Shown here one piece after another: positions 1 through 6,282 of a stretch of DNA of 7,067 nt. Within the stretch, counting starts at the first letter, position 1. Each line of letters begins with the position of its first letter. The notes below the pieces were generated by a model. That model worked only from the letters and a program-made list of their open reading frames with translations, ran no database searches and had not been told where the DNA came from. Source of the stretch: Acidobacteria bacterium CG_4_9_14_3_um_filter_49_7 (lineage in GTDB: Bacteria; Acidobacteriota; Holophagae; Thermotomaculales; Thermotomaculaceae); contig PFTO01000087.1 of assembly GCA_002789615.1 (NCBI GenBank), positions 1 to 7,067 of the forward strand, given 5' to 3'. The translations under genes were made by a program, and so were the position numbers.

Positions 1-1775
1 ACGACAATTCGGTTCAGGTCGAGAACTATCGGCTTAATCATTTGCCTCCGACTGAACGCCAGCAACTGTCCGGTCAATTTTGCCGCCCGTTTGCCCGATG
101 TGAGAATTTCAGCGAAGTGATGGTGAAGCACACCGTTATCCCGGGATTTAACTGTTCCCATTTCCGCATTCCCAACAATAGTTGTAAGAATATTATTAAA
201 ATCATGGGCAATTCCACCTGCCAGCTTCCCAATCGCCTCCATTTTTCGGCTCTGGTTCAGCTGCTCTTCCAATTCCACTTTTTCCGTAATATCCATTTTT
301 ACGGCGGCATAGTGGGTCACCTGCCCAGCCTCATTTTTCAGAGGAAATATCAACGCCTCCTCCAGGTAAAGTTCCCCATTCTTCCGTAAATTATACAAAC
401 GACCCCGCCAGGTTTTCCCTTTGGAAAGGGCTGTCCAGATTTCCCGGTAAGTGGCCGGTGATGTTTTCCCACTCTTGAGAAATCGGGGATTTCTCCCAAT
501 TGTCTCGTCTGCAGAATATCCGGTCATTTCTTCAAATCCCCGATTGACATATACAATATCACCCGCCAGGTCGGTAATTAGAATTGACTCTGTGGTCTGC
601 TCAATAAGGGCTGATAATCGCCGTTTTTCCGCCTCTATTTTCTTCAGCTCCTGGATGTTACTCAATGTTACAATCACCTGATCCAGTGCGAGCTTCCCTG
701 CCATTGTTGGGGCAGACCACTCCAGAATGGCCGGAATCCTCTCCCCTGATACTGTCTGGACAGGAATTTCCGAAATAAAATGATTTGCCCTGTTCCAGAT
801 TGTCAGGAGTTCTTCCATGAAAATGGGGTCACTTTCTTCAGTAAACAATCGGTCCAGGCTGCCCAGCAACTGTGCCCTGTCCGTGGCCCCGAAGAGCTGA
901 AGTGTCGCATTGTTCACGGAAATCACCTTTACCAGAGCGGCCCCCTCCCGGATAAGTTCTGGATGCTCTATCAAATGGCTGCGAAGGTCTTCCACCCCAT
1001 TTTTTCTCAATCCTTCCAACCATTGCCCCACACCGGTGAAATCCTCATGCCAGATGGAAACCGGTGTCAGATTCAGAATTTCGTTGCAGCGTTGATATTC
1101 TCCCTCCATGGCACTACGGCTTTCCACCAACGCAGAAATTTCCCTTGCAAAGGTCATCAGTTGCTGGCGCCCCTCATGTTCATAGAGATGGTAGCTGACT
1201 TCCACTGGTATCAAATTCCCTTCCCGGGCCTTGAATTCTTGCTCTGAAACCACGCTTCCGGTTGTCCGTAATTTTTCCATCTGAGATTCACTGAGCTGTA
1301 CGCTTGAAATATCTGCTGGTGTCATCCGACACAATTCCTCCCGTGTATAGCCCAATAAATCGCAGGCCTTTGCATTTACATTCTGAAACAGGGAAAAATT
1401 TCCATCCTCATTCACAGAACCTAAAAAGGCCATGTCGTGGGATTGGTCAAACAGATTTTTCCTCAACTCTTCGGAAAAGACCAGTCTCTTCTTATTCTCA
1501 ATCAATCGAATCAAATGTGGCCGACTCCAGATGACGCCGCTCAGAAAGACAATGGACACCAGAAGGTTGATGATTTGAATTTGCCAGTTGAAAAGGAGTA
1601 TCCCGTCACCAGTCAGCATCCGGTAAAGAGCCAGGCTCCGATCGACCGTCATAAACAAAACAGCAAAAGAAAAGACTGTCCAGGGAGTTTTTGTTCCCGT
1701 AATGCGAATCATATAGAAAGCGAGAAAGCTGGCTGTTAACAGAATAGTCAATGACAAAATTGCCAGTACAAGCAT
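1..1775 (-). CDS. Membrane-anchored PAS sensor histidine kinase (partial, C-terminus beyond left edge)
   Basis: The minus-strand frame is open from an ATG at 1775 to the window edge (591 codons plus 2 nt). Three hydrophobic segments lie near residues 1-22, 32-50 and 64-84. A PAS domain follows at about 105-212, with an 'LLGYTREEL' core. A longer PAS-like segment spans about 230-375 (start 'PVSIWHEDF', later 'VNNATLQLFGA'). A canonical PAS/PAC is at about 387-500 ('MTGYSADETIGRNPRFLKSG' and the closing 'MDITEKVELEEQL'). The dimerisation/phosphoacceptor helix has the H-box GGIAHDFNNIL with His524, then the LTGQLLAFSRRQ helix typical of PAS-rich hybrid kinases. The ATPase domain, and any receiver domain, would lie outside the window. 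The family autophosphorylates on the H-box His and passes phosphate to a response regulator, which is not visible here. The signal is unknown; PAS domains can bind haem, flavin or small ligands. The gene follows the polyferredoxin gene after 113 bp on the same strand. Function class is sure; partner and signal are not. Confidence 0.93.
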   Translation of the reverse strand, partial: MLVLAILSLTILLTASFLAFYMIRITGTKTPWTVFSFAVLFMTVDRSLALYRMLTGDGILLFNWQIQIINLLVSIVFLSGVIWSRPHLIRLIENKKRLVFSEELRKNLFDQSHDMAFLGSVNEDGNFSLFQNVNAKACDLLGYTREELCRMTPADISSVQLSESQMEKLRTTGSVVSEQEFKAREGNLIPVEVSYHLYEHEGRQQLMTFAREISALVESRSAMEGEYQRCNEILNLTPVSIWHEDFTGVGQWLEGLRKNGVEDLRSHLIEHPELIREGAALVKVISVNNATLQLFGATDRAQLLGSLDRLFTEESDPIFMEELLTIWNRANHFISEIPVQTVSGERIPAILEWSAPTMAGKLALDQVIVTLSNIQELKKIEAEKRRLSALIEQTTESILITDLAGDIVYVNRGFEEMTGYSADETIGRNPRFLKSGKTSPATYREIWTALSKGKTWRGRLYNLRKNGELYLEEALIFPLKNEAGQVTHYAAVKMDITEKVELEEQLNQSRKMEAIGKLAGGIAHDFNNILTTIVGNAEMGTVKSRDNGVLHHHFAEILTSGKRAAKLTGQLLAFSRRQMIKPIVLDLNRIV

Positions 1776-1888
1776 GCAGCAACTCCCCCGTTTGGAATTG
1801 GATTACTAATAACTGTTTTCAGTTTAGCGGAGTTTAAAATTAAAGTAAAGATGCGGGCACATTGAGTTCGATCAAATTTCCTCTATTC
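1776..1888 (-). other. 113-bp gap between polyferredoxin and sensor kinase genes
   Basis: This AT-rich spacer separates two genes on the same strand. It contains the kinase ribosome-binding site and a small hairpin-like inverted repeat (AACTG-TTTT-CAGTT, 1811-1824) too weak to call a terminator. No convincing -35/-10 pair was found, although the AT-rich stretch around 1830-1855 could hold a promoter. Whether the kinase is in the same operon is therefore open. Confidence 0.5.
1783..1789 (-). promoter_or_regulatory. Ribosome-binding site of the sensor kinase gene
   Basis: On the minus strand GGGGGAG lies 7 nt before the ATG at 1775. This strong Shine-Dalgarno match fixes the kinase start and shows that it is initiated independently of the upstream gene. 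Confidence 0.75.
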
Positions 1889-3439
1889 TCAGCCATAGCC
1901 ATCAGAATATCCACTTGTGCCTTTGCTTGCCGTAAGCACACGGATTGCGGAAGCCCCCGGCAATGGACACTTATTTTCGCAGATACCACATCCAATGCAC
2001 AACTCTTCCACCACATACGGTTGCTTCACCACCAGTTCCTCCCCTTTCCGGTTCATCACAGTCTTATCCCGAAAGAGAATCGCTTTTTTACTGGTGGGAC
2101 AGTGTTCTTCGCAAACCATACAGGGGATCCCATTGGCATAGGGCAGACACCGGTTCACATCAAACACCGCAATGCCGATTATCGCCTTCTGTTTGGCAGG
2201 CAATAACAACTTCGGAATGGCCCCGGTGGGACAAACCTGCCCACAGAGAGTACAGTTGAACTCGCAGTATCCGAGGCGGGGCACCAGTCTGGGCGAAAAC
2301 ATCCCCTGATACCCACTTTCAAAAAAACAGGGCTGCAATGCATTTTCAATACAGGCTTTCATGCACTCACCACAGCGGACACAAAGGGAAAGGAAATCCG
2401 TTTCATTCTTAACCCCCGGCGGGCGAAGGAGCAGCGGATGCGGGACACGGGAAATTGCTCCGACCTTTGCCGCCACCGGTAGCGCCATACCTGCCAGCGC
2501 GCTTCCCACAAAAGCACGGCGGCCAAGATCCACCGGCACATGGTTGTTTCGCCGAGTGAAGGCGAACCGGGGGGACTGGTTCAAACAATCATCCACACAG
2601 TCCATACAGAGATTACACTCTTCATGGTGCAGTTTCCCATTATCAGGGTCAAAGGCATTCATCCGGCAATTGGGTGCGCACTGGGGACAATTTCTACAGG
2701 AAGCAGTCGGAATCCGTCGGAAAAAACTCCACCGGGAGAAAAGCGCCAGCAATGCCCCCAACGGGCACAGGTTTCGGCACCAGAACCGTTTTCCCAGTTT
2801 CTCCATTGCTCCGATTGCAATCAGAATCATCAGAGAAAGGGTGGAGAGAAAATAAAAAGACTGTCGAAACGGAAGGAGACCGTTTTTCAACACTGAGTAG
2901 ACCGGCTCCGTCACACGATCCGCAAATGCCGGAGCATGGGAGTAAATGGTGTCAAAAAACCCCGTGGTCAACCAGTTGAACATCGGGTCGATTGAAAACG
3001 CGGCGCCCCGTACCAGCAGAGAAAAGGGATCCAGGAACCCGATCAGTTGTAAGCTGAATAAGGAAGAAACCAGCAATACAATAAGAACCAGATATTTCAT
3101 TTTTCGAAGGCGAACGGAGGGATTCCCGGGGGGATGAATTCCCTTGTCCAGCAAATCCAGCAACGTGCCCATGGGGCACACCCAGCCGCAAAAAACCCGC
3201 CCCATCACCACCGTCAACAGGATCACAAAGAGAGACGGAAGAAGGAGTAGAATCACCTTCCGGGCTGCCAGCGTGACGGTGGCCGCCACAAGGGGGTCCC
3301 ATCTGAAAAAGAGATTGACCGCATAAGGCAGCGTATCACTTCCGGAATAATCCGTTTTTCTAAACAACACAAAAAAAAGGATAAGGAAGAGAAGCTGGGA
3401 CAATTTTCGAAACGTTCTTGTGGTGGGCCGATATTTCAT
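1889..3439 (-). CDS. NapH-NapG-like fused membrane polyferredoxin (4Fe-4S binding protein)
   Basis: With the ATG at 3439 the product has 516 residues. The N-terminal half resembles NapH/CcoG-type membrane ferredoxins. It has hydrophobic segments near 14-26, 53-80, 116-139 and 196-212, a CGWVCPMG motif (Cys84, Cys88), a CRNLCPLG motif (Cys221, Cys225), and two cluster motifs (Cys248/251/254/258 and Cys275/278/281/285). Next comes a Tat-like segment, GRRAF (Arg307-Arg308) plus a hydrophobic stretch at about 309-329. The last 190 residues are NapG-like, with four more motifs: Cys353/356/359/363, Cys392/396/399/403, Cys431/440/443/447 and Cys481/484/487/491. About six [4Fe-4S] clusters are thus possible. 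In nitrate reductase systems NapH takes electrons from quinol and NapG relays them on the periplasmic side; a similar relay is inferred here, with unknown acceptor. The ATG sits one nucleotide after the DUF362 stop (TGA-G-ATG), suggesting translational coupling. A TTG at 3469, preceded by GGGAGAG, is an alternative start that would add 10 residues. Confidence 0.9.
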   Translation of the reverse strand: MKYRPTTRTFRKLSQLLFLILFFVLFRKTDYSGSDTLPYAVNLFFRWDPLVAATVTLAARKVILLLLPSLFVILLTVVMGRVFCGWVCPMGTLLDLLDKGIHPPGNPSVRLRKMKYLVLIVLLVSSLFSLQLIGFLDPFSLLVRGAAFSIDPMFNWLTTGFFDTIYSHAPAFADRVTEPVYSVLKNGLLPFRQSFYFLSTLSLMILIAIGAMEKLGKRFWCRNLCPLGALLALFSRWSFFRRIPTASCRNCPQCAPNCRMNAFDPDNGKLHHEECNLCMDCVDDCLNQSPRFAFTRRNNHVPVDLGRRAFVGSALAGMALPVAAKVGAISRVPHPLLLRPPGVKNETDFLSLCVRCGECMKACIENALQPCFFESGYQGMFSPRLVPRLGYCEFNCTLCGQVCPTGAIPKLLLPAKQKAIIGIAVFDVNRCLPYANGIPCMVCEEHCPTSKKAILFRDKTVMNRKGEELVVKQPYVVEELCIGCGICENKCPLPGASAIRVLTASKGTSGYSDGYG

Positions 3440-3440
3440 C

Positions 3441-4349
3441 TCACACTCGTATCTGTTCAATCCGGGCAAGATTCATCTCTCCCAGACCCATAGCTGCAGC
3501 AGCCCTCGTAGCCGGAATATCAGTCGGGTTCAGGCCAAACAGTGTTGTTGCCACCGCGTCCGCCGCCACAATGTCCGCCGAGGCCAGTATCGTATTCAAT
3601 ACCTTGACATCCCGGAGACTTCCTCCCTGTGGCCCGTTTCGAAGGAGAATCCGGGTGGCATCCACGATGGTCAATGCCGGACGAATCACTGTGTTAAGGT
3701 CCGCAAGATTCTGCCCGATATTCTGGTGGATCTCCCCCCGATGCCCACCAATGACCCCCATAATGTTTTTCAATCCGATGGTGAGCCGTGCCAGGGAGTG
3801 GTGCTTGGCTATCGGAACATTGATATAACAGTCCGCTTCCAGCGCGTCCCGATAAAACAGCCAGTTGTGAATAGATTTTCCCTTTGAAATATCAACCGGG
3901 ACAAATTTTCGTTTGTCTATGTAGTCACAGCGGACATTTTTCATCCCGGCCAATGCCGGTTTAATCCCGCTCTGGTGGTAACAGCGACGCTCTTCGTTGC
4001 AGGTATTGTCAAAAACCAGGACTTCCTTCGCCCCGGCGGCCAATGCCAGGGCTACTACGGCCTTTACAACCTCCGGATGAGTGTCCGCTGCCTGTTCGGG
4101 GCTACGGTCCCAGCCGATGTTGGGCTTGACCACTACACGGTTCCCCGGGTTTACAAATGTCTTCATTCCTCCCAACGGCGCCAGGACCCGTTCCACAAGG
4201 GTGGTAATTTCATTTCCGGTGCCAATAGCCACTCTGGGAAATGGCCGTTCAGCCGCCAGTAATTCCGGCGTGATATTGAAAATCGGGCTGGCTAACAATG
4301 TTCCTGCTGTCCATTTTGCCACCTGCCGCAGAAAATCGCGCCTGTCCAT
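3441..4349 (-). CDS. Tat-signalled DUF362 family protein
   Basis: The product has 302 residues and belongs to the DUF362 family, whose biochemical role is not established; members often occur with ferredoxin domains or genes. The N-terminus MDRRDFLRQ followed by a hydrophobic run (about 11-24) is a twin-arginine signal, so export across the inner membrane, probably already folded, is expected. Recognisable family segments are VVVKPNIG (72-79), a FDNTCNEERRCY stretch with Cys117 and Cys123, NVPIAKHH (177-184), GLKNIMGVIGG (192-202) and a TIVDATR segment (227-233). It has no ferredoxin domain of its own; the adjacent polyferredoxin gene supplies one. The start is chosen at the ATG at 4349 because it begins the Tat signal and has GGGGGGG 5 nt upstream. 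The frame stays open upstream to 4457, but that extension is low-complexity and would bury the signal. It is the first gene of the leftward group, with a consensus -10 box about 32 nt upstream. A redox or cofactor-linked role is inference only. Confidence 0.9.
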   Translation of the reverse strand: MDRRDFLRQVAKWTAGTLLASPIFNITPELLAAERPFPRVAIGTGNEITTLVERVLAPLGGMKTFVNPGNRVVVKPNIGWDRSPEQAADTHPEVVKAVVALALAAGAKEVLVFDNTCNEERRCYHQSGIKPALAGMKNVRCDYIDKRKFVPVDISKGKSIHNWLFYRDALEADCYINVPIAKHHSLARLTIGLKNIMGVIGGHRGEIHQNIGQNLADLNTVIRPALTIVDATRILLRNGPQGGSLRDVKVLNTILASADIVAADAVATTLFGLNPTDIPATRAAAAMGLGEMNLARIEQIRV

Positions 4350-4354
4350 CTCAT

Positions 4355-4361
4355 CCCCCCC
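4355..4361 (-). promoter_or_regulatory. Ribosome-binding site of the DUF362 gene
   Basis: A run of seven G on the minus strand ends 5 nt before the ATG at 4349. With the Tat signal it supports this start over any in the upstream open frame. Confidence 0.6.
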
Positions 4362-4380
4362 GCAGCTTATTTCTTGAACC

Positions 4381-4386
4381 ATTATA
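4381..4386 (-). promoter_or_regulatory. Probable -10 box of the leftward (DUF362) promoter
   Basis: The minus strand reads TATAAT, a perfect sigma-70-type -10 hexamer. Transcription would begin near 4374, leaving a leader of about 25 nt that carries the G-rich ribosome-binding site. No good TTGACA-like -35 lies 16-18 bp upstream (the sequence there reads about CCTTCT), so an activator or another sigma factor cannot be excluded. Confidence 0.5.
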
Positions 4387-4476
4387 CATGGTTTGTTAAA
4401 CACAGAAGGATAAGGATGAGGTTGAGGCGGGAACGGATATGAATGCCCAATTCCCACGCTTGACTCAACTGCAACC

Positions 4477-4524
4477 TTATCTGCACTTATCTTTCCTGCC
4501 TCTTTCAGTGATAAAAAATGATAA
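4477..4524. promoter_or_regulatory. Candidate operator: symmetric pairs of TTATC/GATAA
   Basis: Four pentamers form an interrupted palindrome. TTATC is at 4477-4481 and 4487-4491, and its complement GATAA is at 4510-4514 and 4520-4524. Each pair has a 10-bp period (one helical turn) and the halves are 18 bp apart. The first pair is embedded in a longer direct repeat, CTTATCT; the second pair lies in a repeat of TGATAAAA. The right-most copy overlaps the extended -10 box of cstA. A fifth GATAA lies at 4409-4413. Response regulators of the OmpR/PhoB class and LytTR regulators bind tandem repeats at about this spacing, so a dimeric regulator is possible. The sequence is AT-rich, so chance cannot be excluded. 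Confidence 0.4.
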
Positions 4525-4527
4525 AAT
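4519..4527 (+). promoter_or_regulatory. Probable extended -10 promoter of cstA
   Basis: TGATAAAAT matches the extended -10 form TGnTATAAT with one mismatch. Transcription would start near 4534, about 30 nt before the cstA ATG. The region 17 bp upstream is a poor -35, which fits either an extended -10 promoter or an activated one. It overlaps the candidate operator repeats. Confidence 0.45.
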
Positions 4528-4550
4528 GAGGATGAGCATAAATTTTACCG

Positions 4551-4557
4551 GGGGAGG
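4551..4557 (+). promoter_or_regulatory. Ribosome-binding site that decides the cstA start
   Basis: GGGGAGG abuts an ATG at 4558 with no spacer, but stands 6 nt before the in-frame ATG at 4564. Proper spacing favours 4564 as the start. Confidence 0.75.
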
Positions 4558-4563
4558 ATGGGA

Positions 4564-6282
4564 ATGAACTCTGTTTTATTAATTGTCGGGACAGTTATTG
4601 CCTACCTGCTGGCATACCGGCTCTATGGGCATTACCTCGGCCGCAAAATTTTTAAACTGGATGACACAAGACCCACACCTGCCCACACCATGCGGGATAA
4701 TGTGGATTACCTGCCCACAAGAAAAGAAGTTCTCTTTGGACACCACTTTACCTCTATAGCCGGGCTGGGGCCAATTGTGGGACCCACTATAGCAGTGATC
4801 TGGGGCTGGCTCCCCGCTATGTTGTGGGTAGTCTTCGGCTCCATTCTGATGGGCGGTGTCCACGATATGGGCTCCATTGTGGTTTCCATGCGAAACCGGG
4901 GCTTGTCTATCGGTGAAATTGCATCCAAACTGATAAACAAGCGAAGCCGGATGCTCTTTCTCCTCATTATTTTTTTCGAGCTCTGGATGGTAATCGCTGT
5001 ATTTGCGCTGATTATTGCCATCTTGTTCACCCTGTACCCCGCGTCCGTGCTGCCGGTGTGGCTGCAGATTCCCATCGCCATGGTGGTGGGCTGGTATGTG
5101 TATCGCAGGAACGGTAATATTTATGCAGCTTCTGTTGTTGCGATTATTCTGATGTATCTGACCATTGTCTGGGGGACATATGTGCCATTGTCCATTCCAT
5201 CATTTATGGGCTTGTCTGCCACGGAAATCTGGATGATTATTCTGTTCATTTACGCCTTTGTGGCATCAATTCTCCCGGTATGGCTCCTGCTCCAGGCCCG
5301 TGATTTTATCAATGCGCTGCAGTTGGTCATCATTCTGATTCTACTGGTCCTCGGGGTACTGGTGGCTCATCCGATGGTAGTGGCCCCGGCAATTCAGGCT
5401 CACCCGGCCGGTGCCCCTTCCATGATTCCCTTTCTGTTTATCATCATCGCGTGTGGCGCCAATTCCGGCTTTCACTCCCTTGTGGGCTCCGGTACCACAT
5501 CAAAGCAAATTAACATGGAATCGGATTCCAGGTTCATTGGATATGGAGGAATGCTGATGGAAGGCGTTCTGGCCGCATTGGTTATCGCAGCGGTAGCGGC
5601 GGGTATCGGCATGGGTACTGGCACCGGTACCCATGCACTGACGGGACAGGCCGCCTGGCTCCACCACTATTCATCCTGGAGCGCGATCCAGGGACTAAAC
5701 GCCAAACTGGCTGCTTTTGTTACGGGCGCCGTGAATATGATTGAGGCGATCGGGGTACCAAAAAATATCGCCGCCACGATCTTCGGAGTATTTCTCGTTT
5801 CATTTGCCAACACCACGCTGGATACGGCGGCCCGGATTCAACGCTATGTTATCTCTGAAATTTCACTGGACTATCGCATCCCCGCATTGAATAACAAGTA
5901 TGTAGCCACGTTTCTTGCCGTGTTCACGGCCGCCCTGCTGGCTTTTTCCAACAAGGGGGGGAAGGGCGCCCTGGCCCTCTGGCCCCTGTTCGGCGCTGTG
6001 AACCAGCTTTTGGCTGGATTAGCGCTTTTGATTATCACCGTTTACCTGAAACGAAAGGGATCGAAAGCCCTTGTAGCCGGTATCCCCATGATTTTCATGG
6101 TTTCCATGACCGGCTATGCCATGGTGCTCAACATTCTTGATTTCATGAGAAAAGGGGATATACTGTTGCTTCTGGTTGGTCTTGTGGTATTGATCCTGGA
6201 GATATGGATGATCGGCGAGGCGATATTCGTTCTGACTAAAAATGGAAAACACGGAGAATTGAATGGCGAAAATATCGATTGA
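4564..6282 (+). CDS. cstA: CstA-family carbon starvation transporter
   Basis: This 572-residue, highly hydrophobic protein has well over ten membrane segments along its length. CstA family signatures are clear: LFGHHFTSIAGLGPIVGPTIA (about 57-77), GGVHDMGSIVVSMRNRG (97-113), ACGANSGFHSLVGSGTTSKQ (about 296-315), SFANTTLDTAAR (413-424) and ALWPLFGAVNQLLAGLAL (471-488). The family comprises inner-membrane transporters; Escherichia coli CstA and its relative BtsT import pyruvate, and CstA has also been tied to peptide use in starvation. At 572 residues it is shorter than the about 700-residue E. coli protein, matching the compact form seen in many other phyla. The start at 4564 is chosen from ribosome-binding-site spacing; the ATG at 4558 would add two residues. 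It is read divergently from the DUF362 gene and its 3' end overlaps valS by 20 nt, suggesting co-transcription. The substrate (pyruvate or peptides) is not decidable from sequence. Confidence 0.95.
   Translation: MNSVLLIVGTVIAYLLAYRLYGHYLGRKIFKLDDTRPTPAHTMRDNVDYLPTRKEVLFGHHFTSIAGLGPIVGPTIAVIWGWLPAMLWVVFGSILMGGVHDMGSIVVSMRNRGLSIGEIASKLINKRSRMLFLLIIFFELWMVIAVFALIIAILFTLYPASVLPVWLQIPIAMVVGWYVYRRNGNIYAASVVAIILMYLTIVWGTYVPLSIPSFMGLSATEIWMIILFIYAFVASILPVWLLLQARDFINALQLVIILILLVLGVLVAHPMVVAPAIQAHPAGAPSMIPFLFIIIACGANSGFHSLVGSGTTSKQINMESDSRFIGYGGMLMEGVLAALVIAAVAAGIGMGTGTGTHALTGQAAWLHHYSSWSAIQGLNAKLAAFVTGAVNMIEAIGVPKNIAATIFGVFLVSFANTTLDTAARIQRYVISEISLDYRIPALNNKYVATFLAVFTAALLAFSNKGGKGALALWPLFGAVNQLLAGLALLIITVYLKRKGSKALVAGIPMIFMVSMTGYAMVLNILDFMRKGDILLLLVGLVVLILEIWMIGEAIFVLTKNGKHGELNGENID
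6253..6256 (+). promoter_or_regulatory. Ribosome-binding site of valS inside the cstA 3' end
   Basis: GGAG lies 6 nt before the valS ATG at 6263 and is embedded in the last codons of cstA. valS translation therefore depends on a message that runs through cstA, or on a promoter inside cstA. Confidence 0.65.

Noticed and set aside
780..1247. Plus-strand open frame of 155 codons opposite the sensor kinase
   Set aside because: It is the complement of the PAS-domain coding sequence; its translation has no recognisable domain.
1811..1824. Hairpin AACTG-TTTT-CAGTT between polyferredoxin and kinase genes, as a terminator
   Set aside because: The stem is only 5 bp, A/T-rich, and not followed by a T-run on the minus strand.
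4350..4457. 36-residue N-terminal extension of the DUF362 protein
   Set aside because: The frame is open, but the residues are low-complexity and would place the Tat signal internally; the ATG at 4349 has its own G-rich ribosome-binding site and the -10 box at 4381-4386 would start transcription inside the extension.
4460..4465. TTGACT as a -35 box for cstA
   Set aside because: No acceptable -10 hexamer lies 16-18 bp downstream; the extended -10 at 4519-4527 is better placed for the cstA start.
4387..4550. CRP-type site upstream of cstA, as in enteric bacteria
   Set aside because: No TGTGA-N6-TCACA-like sequence is present.
4579..5081. Minus-strand open frames opposite cstA
   Set aside because: They are shadows of the well-conserved CstA frame and have no recognisable protein features.
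6150..6262. T-box or other leader upstream of valS
   Set aside because: The region is cstA coding sequence with recognisable CstA-like membrane protein up to the overlap; there is no leader space, and no terminator-like stem with a T-run was seen.
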